Assembly: GCA_903863375.1 (NCBI GenBank)
Contig: CAIPBT010000088.1
Location: forward strand, 1-37,379
DNA from: an uncultured Ferrovum sp.
GTDB lineage: Bacteria > Pseudomonadota > Gammaproteobacteria > Burkholderiales > Ferrovaceae
Reading direction: 5' to 3'
Length of the DNA: 37,379 nt
Position numbers and translations under genes: made by a program. Of this stretch, positions 1-8,309 are shown one piece after another (positions within the stretch are counted from its first letter, which is position 1; the number at the start of each line of letters is the position of its first letter). The notes under the pieces were generated by a model. It saw only the letters and a program-made list of their open reading frames with translations, was not told where the DNA came from and ran no database searches.

Positions 1-723
1 GAAACCCGCATCCGGGTGCCCACCACGGAAACCTGCGAAACCTGTTCTGGCTCCGGTGCCCGGCCCGGCACCTCGCCCAGCACCTGCAGCACCTGCGACG
101 GGCGGGGCCAGGTTCGTATCCAGCAGGGGTTTTTCTCGATCCAGCAGACCTGTCCGCGCTGCCAGGGCAACGGCAAGATCATTGCCAGCCCCTGCGGCAC
201 ATGCTCCGGTGCCGGTCGCACCCGCAAGACCAAGACCCTGTCGGTCAAGATTCCGGCGGGTATCGACGAAGGCGATCGTATCCGGCTGAACGGGGAAGGC
301 GAGCCTGGATCGGCGGGTGCGCCCCCGGGCGACCTCTACGTGGTGGTGCAGATTCGGGCGCATTCGGTGTTCCAGCGCGAAAACAATGACCTGCACTGCG
401 AAATGCCGATCAGTTTCACGACGGCGGCCTTGGGCGGCGAGATCGAGATTCCCACGCTGGATGGTCATGCACGGCTGCGTATTCCACCCGAAACCCAATC
501 CGGTCAGGTGTTCCGCTTGCGCAGCAAGGGCATCAAGGCACTGCGCGGCGCGGGCCAGGGCGACCTGATGTGCCACGTGGTGGTGGAGACACCGGTCAAG
601 TTGAATGAACGGCAGAAAGAACTGCTGCGCGAGCTGGACGTGATCAACCGGTCAGATGACAGCCACAATCCGCGTGCCAAGGGCTGGATGGACAAGGTGA
701 AGGCCTTTTTCGCACCGCAGTGA
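1..723 (+). CDS. dnaJ: Chaperone protein DnaJ, 3' part (5' end outside window)
   Basis: Co-chaperone that binds unfolded clients and stimulates the DnaK ATPase in the cytoplasm. The frame is open from base 1, so the J domain and Gly/Phe region lie upstream; 240 codons are visible, about the last two thirds of a usual 375-residue DnaJ. Four zinc-binding CxxCxGxG repeats are clear at visible residues 12-19 (CETCSGSG), 29-36 (CSTCDGRG), 51-58 (CPRCQGNG) and 65-72 (CGTCSGAG). They are followed by the C-terminal beta-sandwich substrate-binding domains. A GTG at 16 is internal and not the start, because the preceding codons read as normal DnaJ sequence. grpE and dnaK probably lie upstream (inference). 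The gene ends at a hairpin shared with convergent cysS. Confidence 0.97.
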   Translation, partial: ETRIRVPTTETCETCSGSGARPGTSPSTCSTCDGRGQVRIQQGFFSIQQTCPRCQGNGKIIASPCGTCSGAGRTRKTKTLSVKIPAGIDEGDRIRLNGEGEPGSAGAPPGDLYVVVQIRAHSVFQRENNDLHCEMPISFTTAALGGEIEIPTLDGHARLRIPPETQSGQVFRLRSKGIKALRGAGQGDLMCHVVVETPVKLNERQKELLRELDVINRSDDSHNPRAKGWMDKVKAFFAPQ

Positions 724-739
724 CGCTACCCGGGGCGAC

Positions 740-789
740 CCCATCAAAAAGGCGCTGGCCGCGAAAGCGGGCAGCGCCTTCTTGATGGG
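740..789. terminator. Bidirectional hairpin terminator between dnaJ and cysS
   Basis: An 18-base inverted repeat (740-757 with 772-789) has one mismatch and a 14-base loop. The left arm holds an A-run and the right arm a TTCTTG stretch, so a transcript from either side forms a strong GC stem. It sits exactly between the convergent ends of dnaJ (723) and cysS (806). The U-tract is short, so the call rests on symmetry and position. Confidence 0.75.
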
Positions 790-805
790 CGGGGCGATCG
801 TGCAG

Positions 806-2200
806 TCAGGCGCGACGCCAGGTGGTGCCTCCGGCGCCGTCTTCCAGAATCACGCCGCGGGCCTGCAGCAGGTCACGGATGCGGTCAGACTCGGCGAAAT
901 TACGCCCCTTGCGGGCTGCCAGCCGTTCAGCCACCAGGGCATCAATTTCGGCGCCGTCATCTTCCTGTGCCAGGGTGCGGCCCCCTCCTCCCTTGAACCA
1001 CGCCTCCGGTTCCCGGCCGAGAAACCCGAGAATGCCGGACAGCTGGTAGAGCAGCAGGATGCATACCGGGTCTGCCGAGCGGTTGACCTCGCGGGCCAGC
1101 TCGAACAACACGGCAATGGCCTCGGCGCTGTTGAAATCCTCATCCATGGCAGCCTTGAACCGCTCGGCCGCCGGGTGTGTCCAGTCTACCGCCGTATGCC
1201 GTGCGGCCTCGCCTGCCTGCGGATGCTCGCGCACGGCGGTGTAGAGGGTGTTGAGCGCCTGTCGTGCATCTTCCAGATGCCCATCGGTGTAATTGAGCTG
1301 ACTGCGGTAGTGTCCGCGCAGCAGGAAAAAGCGCACCACCTCCGGATCAAACACCTGCAGGATGTCGGCAACGGTAAAGAAGTTGCCCAACGACTTCGAC
1401 ATCTTCTCGTCATTGACGCGCAGAAAGCCGTTATGCATCCAGAGATTCGCCAGGGCATGCCCATGACAGCCCTCACTCTGGGCAATCTCGTTTTCGTGGT
1501 GCGGAAACTGCAAGTCCTGCCCACCACCATGGATGTCGAAGTGTGGCCCCAGCAGGGCCTCGCTCATCGCCGAGCACTCGATGTGCCAGCCCGGCCTGCC
1601 GGGCCCCCAGGGGGACGGCCACGACGGCTCGCCTGGCTTAGTTGCCTTCCACAAGACGAAATCAAGAGGATCCTGCTTGAAACCATCCACCTCGACGCGC
1701 TCGCCGGCGCGCAGGTCGTCCAGTGACTTGCCGGACAGCTTGCCGTAGCCGTCAAAACGGCGCACGGCGTAGAACACGTCGCCGTTGGCGCCTGGATAGG
1801 CCAAGCCCTTGGCGACCAGCCGTTCGATCATCGCGATCATGCCGGGCACATGTTCCGTGGCACGTGGCTCATGCGTCGGCCGCCGCACGCCGAGCGCTGC
1901 AAAATCCCGATCCATCAGATCGATCATGCGACCCGTCAGCGCTTCAATCGGTTCATGGTTGGCGGCCGCCCGCTGGATGATCTTGTCGTCGATATCCGTG
2001 ATGTTGCGCACGTAGGTGACCGCATAGCCACTGGCCTCAAGCCAGCGCTGCACCAGATCGAACACCACCATCATGCGACCGTGGCCGAGGTGACACCGGT
2101 CATAGACGGTGATGCCGCACACATACATCCGCACATGGGCCGGATCTATCGAGACAAATTGCTCGATCTTGCGGGACAGGGAATTGTATATTCTGAGCAT
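806..2200 (-). CDS. cysS: Cysteinyl-tRNA synthetase
   Basis: Class I aminoacyl-tRNA synthetase that charges tRNA-Cys with cysteine using ATP. At 464 residues it has the usual length. The HIGH-type signature is HLGH at residues 37-40 and the KMSKS loop is at 266-270. The zinc site that discriminates cysteine is complete: C28, C209, H234 and E238, the same numbering as the E. coli enzyme. The ATG at 2200 has a GAGG-type ribosome site upstream. The gene is monocistronic as seen here, convergent with dnaJ and divergent from the TPR gene across an 81-base gap. Nothing is unusual in the reading frame. Confidence 0.98.
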   Translation of the reverse strand: MLRIYNSLSRKIEQFVSIDPAHVRMYVCGITVYDRCHLGHGRMMVVFDLVQRWLEASGYAVTYVRNITDIDDKIIQRAAANHEPIEALTGRMIDLMDRDFAALGVRRPTHEPRATEHVPGMIAMIERLVAKGLAYPGANGDVFYAVRRFDGYGKLSGKSLDDLRAGERVEVDGFKQDPLDFVLWKATKPGEPSWPSPWGPGRPGWHIECSAMSEALLGPHFDIHGGGQDLQFPHHENEIAQSEGCHGHALANLWMHNGFLRVNDEKMSKSLGNFFTVADILQVFDPEVVRFFLLRGHYRSQLNYTDGHLEDARQALNTLYTAVREHPQAGEAARHTAVDWTHPAAERFKAAMDEDFNSAEAIAVLFELAREVNRSADPVCILLLYQLSGILGFLGREPEAWFKGGGGRTLAQEDDGAEIDALVAERLAARKGRNFAESDRIRDLLQARGVILEDGAGGTTWRRA

Positions 2201-2281
2201 TGGAAGCCTCGCGCGGATGCATGCGTTATCATTTGCAGCAACGCGCGAATCGATGATTCATTTAAACCCGATCGAGTATAC
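2201..2281. promoter_or_regulatory. Divergent promoter region of cysS and the TPR gene
   Basis: This 81-base gap between two divergent starts must hold both promoters unless one gene is read from afar. It is visibly more AT-rich than its surroundings. It contains a small palindrome at 2247-2259 (arms GAATC and GATTC) and AT-rich stretches such as TTTAAA at 2261-2266. I could not settle on convincing -35/-10 pairs on either strand. Confidence 0.4.
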
Positions 2282-3325
2282 ATGAGAGTCCAAGCCCTCC
2301 TCCGCCCCCTCGTCATGCTGGCTGCGGCCAGTGTCGTCCTGCTCGGCAGCGCTGCCGTCCGTGCGGACGAGCTGCAGGACATCACCAAACTGATCACGCA
2401 GGGCGGGTACGCACCGGCACTGGAAAAGGCCAACGCCTATCTAGTCACGCACCCGAAGGATGCCCAGGCCCGATTCCTGAAGGGCATCGTGCTGACCGAA
2501 ACCGGCAAACAGGCCGAGGCCATCCAGATTTTCAGCGCCCTGACCGAGGAGTTCCCGGAACTGCCGGAACCCTACAACAACCTGGCCGTGATCTACGCTT
2601 CGCAGGGCCAATACGAAAAGGCCCGCAATGCCCTGGAACTGGCCATCCACACCCACCCGAGTTATGGCACCGCCCATGAAAACCTGGGTGACGTGTATGC
2701 CAAGCTCGCCACCAAGGCGTATGACAAGGCCCTGCAGCTCGACAAGAACAACAGCAGCGCCGCCAACAAGCTGAGCCTGATCAAGACCCTGTTCGACCCG
2801 CACGCAGGCGCGGCACCCGCAGCGGCTGCGCCGGCCGCCACGGCGCCTGCAGCGGCACCAGCCGCCGTGGCCGCTGCCGCCAGCCCGGCCAGGAACGACG
2901 GCAAGGCCGATGGCGCTGCCAAAGCGCAGGCGCAGGCCGCCCCAGCCAAGCCGGCCAAGGGCGAGGCCAATGAGGCGAGCGCCAGCGCTTCGAGTGCTGG
3001 CGACACGGTACGGGCTTGGGCCAGCGCCTGGGCATCCAAAAATGTCGATAACTACCTGTCCTTTTATGGCAGCGACTTCAAGACGCCCAACGGCGAATCG
3101 CGTGACGCCTGGGAAAAGCAGCGTCGCGAACGCCTCGGCAAGCCGGGACCGATCGCCGTCAACCTGCAGGACCTGAAAGTCACGATGAATGGCAAAGACA
3201 CTGCCGAGGTGACGTTCCGCCAGAAATACAGCTCCAGCAACCTCAAGTCGACGAACACCAAGACCCTGGTGATGCAACGCAAGGGCGAGCACTGGGTGAT
3301 CGTCGAGGAGCGTGTTCGCGGTTGA
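2282..3325 (+). CDS. Exported TPR-repeat protein with C-terminal NTF2/SnoaL-like domain
   Basis: Function unknown; probably a periplasmic protein-interaction factor. The ATG at 2282 opens a typical Sec signal peptide: basic start, hydrophobic LVMLAAASVVLLGSAA, likely cleavage after VRA near residue 28. Residues about 35-165 are helical TPR-like repeats (for example the EPYNNLAVIYASQGQYEKA segment). Residues about 178-240 form an Ala/Pro/Lys-rich linker. About 245-347 look like the SnoaL/NTF2 fold often fused to TPRs in Proteobacteria (W-x-S-K-N-V-D-x-Y-L-S-F-Y, ending in a WVIVEE strand). The frame stays open upstream to 1850, but that part lies over cysS. The L,D-transpeptidase gene overlaps its end by 14 bases, so a shared role in envelope maintenance is plausible (inference). 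Confidence 0.85.
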   Translation: MRVQALLRPLVMLAAASVVLLGSAAVRADELQDITKLITQGGYAPALEKANAYLVTHPKDAQARFLKGIVLTETGKQAEAIQIFSALTEEFPELPEPYNNLAVIYASQGQYEKARNALELAIHTHPSYGTAHENLGDVYAKLATKAYDKALQLDKNNSSAANKLSLIKTLFDPHAGAAPAAAAPAATAPAAAPAAVAAAASPARNDGKADGAAKAQAQAAPAKPAKGEANEASASASSAGDTVRAWASAWASKNVDNYLSFYGSDFKTPNGESRDAWEKQRRERLGKPGPIAVNLQDLKVTMNGKDTAEVTFRQKYSSSNLKSTNTKTLVMQRKGEHWVIVEERVRG

Positions 3326-4727
3326 TCCCGTTTCTGCGGCTCGCGTTCCTGCAGTGACCCAACCCCTTCGTCTTGCCACCCGCCGGGGCAGCGTTTCCGA
3401 TCGCCATCGGGCGCGTTCGCGTGTTCTGGCGGGAGCGCTGTGCAGCCTCGCCGGGGCGTGGCTGATGTACGCCCTCGCGGGGGACGCCTCGGCCCTCGGT
3501 GGCAGCAGCAACGCCGTGGTGACCGAAGCCGATGCGATGGGCGAAGACGGCAGGACGCCCGTCGCGCCAGCGGCACATCGCCAATCCGGCCTGGATCTGT
3601 TGGCCGACACCCTGTTCCGGACTCCGGCCGAATCGTCGGCCACCGCGGACGGATCTGCCCGTTCCGGCATGCCGCATGGCGAGGCTTCGGCGGCGCCAGC
3701 CCTGGCGCCCGCTGCGCCAGCCACATGGCTGTCCACCGGTCCGTCTGCACGTAGCCCGGATCAGTCCGGTTCGGCCCAGGCCGAAATCCAGGTTGCTGAA
3801 GCGGTGCGTGCCGCAAGTCAGGGAGATCTGGTCAGTGCGCAGGCCCTGCTGGACCAGGTCCTGGCCCGCCATCCCGGATTCCGGCCGGCACTGACCGTAC
3901 AGGCCGAGCTTGCCGGCGCATGGCACACGTCACTGCAGATTCCGGAAGAGCTACAGGAAGAGAGCCGGCTGCGGGTTCAGGCCCAGGTGACCCGCCCGGC
4001 GCCGGCCGGCTGGGTTCCTGCCAACCTGCTGCAACTGGCCCCAGGCGTGCGCACGGTACTGGCAGCGGACATCAGTGCGTCGCGACTCTATGTGTTGCGC
4101 CAGGTGCAGGGAGAACTGGTGCTCGAACGCAGCCTGTATCTGAGCACGGGCGCGCGTGGCGCCCACAAACAGCTGCCGGGCGACCAGCGCACACCGGTCG
4201 GGGTTTACAGCCTGCGGCCACGACTGCGCCCCGACCAGCTGCCGCCAGTGGCCGGCGGTGGCGCGTGGCCGCTGGCCTTTCCCAATCGGTGGGATCAGTG
4301 GCAAGGACATCTGGGGTCGGGCATCTGGCTGCATGGTGCGGCACCCGGCCAATTCGACGGACTGCCACATTCCACCAATGGCTGCCTGGCGCTTTCCGAT
4401 GAGGACTTGGCGGCACTGGGTGAACAACTGGCAAACACCGACACGGTGTTGTTGGTGGCTGACCAGCTGGAGTGGATCACCTCCGCCGAACGGGCGCGCC
4501 GGCGCGACGCCGCGCTGCAGCAGGTGCCGCAGAAACGCGTCCTGCAGGCAGGCGGTGACGATCGGGGCGACGGTGCTGGTGCTGGTGCCAGCCTGTACGC
4601 CTATCCTGGCGAGCGCGGCCTGTTGCTGGTTCGCTCTGGCGAAGGCACACCCGCCATCCAGGAGCACTTCTGGCCCGCTGGCGCACAGGAGCCGCTGCGG
4701 GAACCACTGCGCAGCGCCCGTCTCTGA
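3312..4727 (+). CDS. L,D-transpeptidase (YkuD domain, YafK-like)
   Basis: Periplasmic cysteine transpeptidase of the YkuD family. Such enzymes form 3-3 peptidoglycan crosslinks, attach lipoproteins or cut those links; which one applies here cannot be told. A membrane anchor or signal (VLAGALCSLAGAWLMYALAG) follows a basic N-terminus, then a low-complexity periplasmic stretch, then the YkuD fold. The catalytic signature is present: H341 in LHGAA and C358 in STNGCLALS. The Arg usual after the Cys in classic SHGCIR enzymes is missing, as in the YafK branch. A GTG at 3312 overlaps the TPR gene; a second in-frame GTG at 3354 is an equally possible start and keeps the anchor. Confidence 0.88.
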   Translation: MFAVDPVSAARVPAVTQPLRLATRRGSVSDRHRARSRVLAGALCSLAGAWLMYALAGDASALGGSSNAVVTEADAMGEDGRTPVAPAAHRQSGLDLLADTLFRTPAESSATADGSARSGMPHGEASAAPALAPAAPATWLSTGPSARSPDQSGSAQAEIQVAEAVRAASQGDLVSAQALLDQVLARHPGFRPALTVQAELAGAWHTSLQIPEELQEESRLRVQAQVTRPAPAGWVPANLLQLAPGVRTVLAADISASRLYVLRQVQGELVLERSLYLSTGARGAHKQLPGDQRTPVGVYSLRPRLRPDQLPPVAGGGAWPLAFPNRWDQWQGHLGSGIWLHGAAPGQFDGLPHSTNGCLALSDEDLAALGEQLANTDTVLLVADQLEWITSAERARRRDAALQQVPQKRVLQAGGDDRGDGAGAGASLYAYPGERGLLLVRSGEGTPAIQEHFWPAGAQEPLREPLRSARL

Positions 4728-4749
4728 ACCGGCGGGCACAGGTGCAGCG

Positions 4750-4778
4750 TTGTCCTGCCCCCCAGCGCACGCTACACT
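4750..4778 (+). promoter_or_regulatory. Putative sigma70-type promoter for the cyclophilin gene
   Basis: TTGTCC at 4750-4755 and TACACT at 4773-4778 are separated by 17 bases, each matching four of six consensus positions. The pair lies in the 117-base gap after the transpeptidase and would start transcription near 4785, about 60 bases before the GTG start at 4845. It is a sequence match only. Confidence 0.45.
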
Positions 4779-4844
4779 CCGCCCCACATCGCCGTAAGGC
4801 CCGGTCTACCTGCCATCGTGTTGTCCCTCTTCGGAGTATCTGCC

Positions 4845-5480
4845 GTGCTGCAACCAAGACGCCTGCTGATCGCCCTGGCAACGAGTGCCCTGCTCCTGCC
4901 GTTCACCCTGCAATCCCTTTCCGGCAACGCCGCTGATGCGGCAACCGCCACCCACCCCCACTGCCTGAAGGCACCCAAAGGAAAAGTCATGGTCCGTCTG
5001 AAAACCAGCGCTGGCGACATCGTCCTCGAACTCGATCAGGAAAAGGCCCCGAAAACCGTCGCCAATTTCCTGTCCTACGTACACAGCGGTTTCTACAGCG
5101 GCACGCTGTTCCACCGCGTGATCAACGACTTCATGATCCAGGGCGGTGGCTTCGATACCAAGATGTCGCAAAAACCGACCCAGGCCCCGATCGAGAACGA
5201 AGCAGCCAACGGCCTGAAGAACGATACCTACACCATCGCCATGGCGCGTACCGGTGATCCCCACTCGGCCACCGCCCAGTTCTTCATCAATGTGAAGAAC
5301 AATGACTTCCTCAACTTTACCGCCCCGAATCCACGCGGTTTCGGCTACGCCGTGTTTGGCAAGGTGGTCGAGGGCATGGATGTGGTCGACAAGATCAAGG
5401 CGGTATCGACCGGCAACCGCAGTGGCATGCCGGACGTGCCGCGCGAAGACGTGGTGATCCTGTCCGCCGAAGAGTGCTGA
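4845..5480 (+). CDS. ppiA: Peptidyl-prolyl cis-trans isomerase, cyclophilin type, with signal peptide
   Basis: Cyclophilin that catalyses cis-trans isomerisation of prolyl bonds during folding. The GTG at 4845 is chosen because CGGAG lies 8 bases upstream and because it opens a clean signal peptide (RR, then [16 protein letters not shown], likely cleavage near NAADA). The in-frame GTG at 4818 lacks a ribosome site. The core shows the usual motifs: FHRVI, the FMIQGGG loop, MAR, AQFFI and [17 protein letters not shown]. The domain starts at an internal ATG (4989) that has its own AAGGA six bases before it, so a shorter cytosolic form is possible. The lpxH start lies 7 bases downstream. Confidence 0.93.
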   Translation: MLQPRRLLIALATSALLLPFTLQSLSGNAADAATATHPHCLKAPKGKVMVRLKTSAGDIVLELDQEKAPKTVANFLSYVHSGFYSGTLFHRVINDFMIQGGGFDTKMSQKPTQAPIENEAANGLKNDTYTIAMARTGDPHSATAQFFINVKNNDFLNFTAPNPRGFGYAVFGKVVEGMDVVDKIKAVSTGNRSGMPDVPREDVVILSAEEC

Positions 5481-5487
5481 CCGCGGC

Positions 5488-6270
5488 GTGAGCCCGTCCT
5501 CGGCAGCAGCCATCCTGCTGTCGGACGTCCATCTGAGCGATGAACGTCCGCAGCAGGTGGAACGGTTCCTCGCCGTACTCGCTGGCCCGGCCCGGGCAGC
5601 GGGAGCGCTCTACATCCTGGGTGACCTGTTCGAATATTGGGTCGGCGATGATGACCAGGACGCTGCCCTGCCCCGGCGCATCATCCAGGCGCTGGCCGAC
5701 CTCTCTGCCGCAGACTGTGCCGTCTACCTGGTGGTGGGCAACCGCGACTTCCTGTTGGGTCAGGCCTTCGCCGCCCGGACCGGCGCGGTCCTGCTCGACG
5801 ACCCCGTCTGCGTCGATCTGTGTGGCACGCCCACCATCCTGATGCACGGGGATCTGCTCTGCACGGACGATGTCAGCTACCTGCGCTTTCGCGATCAGGT
5901 GCGCACCCCGGCGTGGCAGCAGGCCTTTCTGGCCCAGCCCCTTGCCGTCCGCCACCAGATTGCCCGGGGCGCCACTGCCGAAAGCGGTCGTGCCAAGCAG
6001 CAGAAGCACGAGGACATCATGGATGTCACCACGCAGGCGGTCGCCGAAGTTTTCCGACAATTTGCGGCCAGCCGCCTGATCCACGGACACACCCACCGGC
6101 CCGCCACCCATACCCATCTGGTCGATGGCCGGCCTTGCAAGCGCTGGGTACTGCCAGACTGGTACGTCGGCGGGGGTTATTTGCGCGCTGACGCTTCCGG
6201 ATTGCAGCGCATACAGTGGGCGGCCGATCCGGCTGGCTTGAACGAATCGCCGACGCCCCCATCTGAGTGA
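5488..6270 (+). CDS. lpxH: UDP-2,3-diacylglucosamine diphosphatase
   Basis: Mn-dependent phosphoesterase of lipid A synthesis. It cleaves UDP-2,3-diacylglucosamine to lipid X and UMP at the inner face of the cytoplasmic membrane. The calcineurin-like metal motifs appear in order: SDVHL near residue 12, GDLFEYWVGDD near 45, GNRDF near 84, MHGD near 118 and HGHTHRP near 199. The length, 260 residues, is slightly above the usual 240 because of a tail after the core. The start is GTG, 7 bases after the ppiA stop, which makes co-transcription likely. It shows that the organism makes lipid A. No missing residues were seen. Confidence 0.96.
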   Translation: MSPSSAAAILLSDVHLSDERPQQVERFLAVLAGPARAAGALYILGDLFEYWVGDDDQDAALPRRIIQALADLSAADCAVYLVVGNRDFLLGQAFAARTGAVLLDDPVCVDLCGTPTILMHGDLLCTDDVSYLRFRDQVRTPAWQQAFLAQPLAVRHQIARGATAESGRAKQQKHEDIMDVTTQAVAEVFRQFAASRLIHGHTHRPATHTHLVDGRPCKRWVLPDWYVGGGYLRADASGLQRIQWAADPAGLNESPTPPSE

Positions 6271-6306
6271 TAGCACGTGAACACCAGCCATTCATTGAGG
6301 TGCGCC

Positions 6307-6981
6307 ATGATCCCTGAAGAAAAAGCCTTGCTGTCCGACTTCCTGGCGCGACTCACCGCTGCCCGCGATGTCGCCGCTGACGCGGAAGCCAACCTGATGA
6401 TTGCCCGGGCGGCGGAACAGCAGCCAGCCGCACTCTATCTCGCCATCCAGCGCGCCGTCTGGCTGGAGCACGCCCTGCAGGAGGCCCAGGCACGCATCCG
6501 CCAACTGGAAGCCGCGGCCACTCCAGTCAGCGCCGGCAGCACCAGCGGCAACCCGTGGCTGTCGTCCAGCTGGGGATCGGGGGCTGACAATGGACGGGTA
6601 GCCGTCCCGCCCGCCATGCCCGCGCCGATGTCTGCCACGCCTGCGGCGGCGGGTTGGCGCCCTGGTTATCCGGCGCAAGGCTTCACGGGCAACCCGGGGT
6701 GGCAGACGGCCCCCGGTCCGGGCATGGGCGGCTTTGCCCCTGGCCCGTTCGGCGCCAGCCCGGGATTCATGGGCGGAGGTGGCAGTTTCCTGGCCACCGC
6801 CGCAGCCACTGCGGCCGGCGTGGTGGCCGGCGAGATGATCGCCGATGCCTTCACGCCGTCACACCACGGCCATCAGTCATTCGCCGATGTTCCGCCCGAG
6901 TCGGGCAGTTTTGTTGCGGACGACAGCAGCAACAGTGGCGGCCTCGGCGACTTCGACAGCGGCAGCGACAGCGACAGCTAA
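6307..6981 (+). CDS. DUF2076-family protein
   Basis: Function unknown. The ATG at 6307 is preferred over a GTG at 6277 because GAGG lies 9 bases before it and because homologues begin with a similar MxPxE motif. Residues about 1-78 are an acidic, Ala-rich helical region matching the DUF2076 pattern (LARLTAAR, then IQRAVWLEHALQEAQARI). A Gly/Pro/Ser-rich middle follows, then a glycine-zipper-like segment (GSFLATAAATAAGVVAGEMI) that may sit in a membrane. The tail is acidic and low complexity (DSGSDSDS), as is typical of the family. It follows lpxH by 36 bases and ends convergent with metZ. Confidence 0.8.
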   Translation: MIPEEKALLSDFLARLTAARDVAADAEANLMIARAAEQQPAALYLAIQRAVWLEHALQEAQARIRQLEAAATPVSAGSTSGNPWLSSSWGSGADNGRVAVPPAMPAPMSATPAAAGWRPGYPAQGFTGNPGWQTAPGPGMGGFAPGPFGASPGFMGGGGSFLATAAATAAGVVAGEMIADAFTPSHHGHQSFADVPPESGSFVADDSSNSGGLGDFDSGSDSDS

Positions 6982-7090
6982 GCCCAATGTCACAGACTGG
7001 CGCCCAGGCAATCAGACACGAGCGCTGACCCGATCAGAGACGGGAGTCTGGGCGATGGGAAACGGGGGCCTGCGCGATCAGAGACGGGAG
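6982..7090. repeat. Convergent intergenic gap with a 16-base direct repeat of the metZ 3' end
   Basis: The 96-base gap between the DUF2076 gene and metZ contains CGATCAGAGACGGGAG at 7031-7046. The identical 16 bases recur at 7075-7090, where they hold the metZ stop codon and last sense codons. Weak inverted arms (CGCCCAG at 7001-7007, CTGGGCG at 7048-7054) could form a terminator stem, but no T-run follows. The repeat looks like a small duplication of the gene's tail. Confidence 0.6.
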
Positions 7091-8301
7091 AGTCCGCGCT
7101 GCAGGTCGTCCTGAAGGTCCTGCAGCCCTTCCAGACCGACGGCAACCCGCAGCATCGACTCGTTGATGCCCGCAGCCTCCCGTTCGGCGGCACTGATCCG
7201 GCCATGCGTGGTGGAGGCCGGATGGGTGATGGTGGTCTTGGTATCGCCCAGGTTGGCGGTGATCGAAAGCACCCGGCACGCATCCACCACCTGCCAGGCC
7301 TGCTCCCGTCCGCCCCGCACAGAAAAGGTGATCACGGCACTGCTGCCCCGCTGCTGACGGGCGGCCAGTGCGAACTGCGGATGGGACAGCAGCCCCGGAT
7401 GAAGAACCCGGGTGACAGCCGGATGGCGTTCCAGCCACTGCGCCAGGGCCAGGGCTGAGGCACACTGGGCCTCCACCCGCAGTTTCAGGGTCTCAAGCCC
7501 CTTCAGCAGCACCCAGGCATTGAATGCGCTCAGCGTAGGGCCTGCGGTACGCAACACCGGCAGGATGCTGCCCCTGATCAGGGATTCGGCCCCTAGCACC
7601 GCACCGCCCAGCACCCGGCCCTGGCCGTCGATGAACTTGGTGGCCGAATGGATCACCAGATCGGCGCCCAGTGCGAGCGGTTGCTGCAACACTGGCGTGC
7701 AGAAACAGTTGTCGACCACCAGGGTGATGCCGGCCGGCCGGGTGCGTTCGGCCAGCGCGGCAATATCCACCAGTTCCATGGTGGGATTGGCCGGCGTTTC
7801 CAGGTAAAACAAACGGGTATTGGGGCGCGCGGCGGCCATCCAGGCATCCACGTCGGCCAGTTCAACGTATGTGGTTTCGATGCCAAACCGGCTCAACAGG
7901 TTGTTGAACAGAATGATGGTGGCGCCAAAGATGCTGCGCGATGCCACCACATGATCGCCAGCCTTCAACAGGCCCATACAGCAGGCCAGGATGGCCGACA
8001 TGCCGGACGCCGTTGCCATGCAGGCTTCGGCCCCTTCCAGGGCCGCGAGCCGCTGCTCGAACATCGTCACCGTGGGGTTGGTGAACCGTGAGTAGATGTT
8101 GCCCGGTTCCTGGTTGGAGAAACGGGCGGCTGCCTGGGCCGCGGAATCGAACACGAAACTCGAGGTGAGATACAGCGCCTCGGCGTGCTCCTGGAACTGC
8201 GAGCGGGTGATACCCGCGCGCACGGCCAGCGTTTCGAGGGAGAGGGGGTGCCCGGCGTGGTCGTCCGGCACCGGGTTGGCAGGCGGCGTGTGGAGTGTCA
8301 T
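7078..8301 (-). CDS. metZ: O-succinylhomoserine sulfhydrylase (Cys/Met metabolism PLP enzyme)
   Basis: PLP enzyme expected to turn O-succinylhomoserine plus sulfide into homocysteine, the direct route to methionine. The Cys/Met metabolism family is clear: the PLP lysine is K222 in HSATKFIDG, with SRFTNPT near residue 71, an ATASGMSAI segment and a VVDNCF strand. The pattern EPGNIYSRFTNPTV and the place behind purF favour MetZ over MetB or MetC, although these paralogues are hard to separate by eye. Start: the ATG at 8301, 8 bases after the purF stop; a TTG at 8313 would overlap that stop. Last gene of the minus-strand block. About 407 residues, normal for the family. Confidence 0.9.
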   Translation of the reverse strand: MTLHTPPANPVPDDHAGHPLSLETLAVRAGITRSQFQEHAEALYLTSSFVFDSAAQAAARFSNQEPGNIYSRFTNPTVTMFEQRLAALEGAEACMATASGMSAILACCMGLLKAGDHVVASRSIFGATIILFNNLLSRFGIETTYVELADVDAWMAAARPNTRLFYLETPANPTMELVDIAALAERTRPAGITLVVDNCFCTPVLQQPLALGADLVIHSATKFIDGQGRVLGGAVLGAESLIRGSILPVLRTAGPTLSAFNAWVLLKGLETLKLRVEAQCASALALAQWLERHPAVTRVLHPGLLSHPQFALAARQQRGSSAVITFSVRGGREQAWQVVDACRVLSITANLGDTKTTITHPASTTHGRISAAEREAAGINESMLRVAVGLEGLQDLQDDLQRGLSRL

Positions 8302-8309
8302 CGTGGTGT

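Noticed and set aside
782-1726. Long open frame on the plus strand opposite cysS
   Set aside because: It mirrors the codon pattern of cysS, has no recognisable domain or ribosome site, and cysS is certain. GC-rich genes routinely give such antisense frames.
1850-2281. N-terminal extension of the TPR protein over cysS
   Set aside because: The signal peptide begins at ATG 2282; sequence before it is antisense to cysS.
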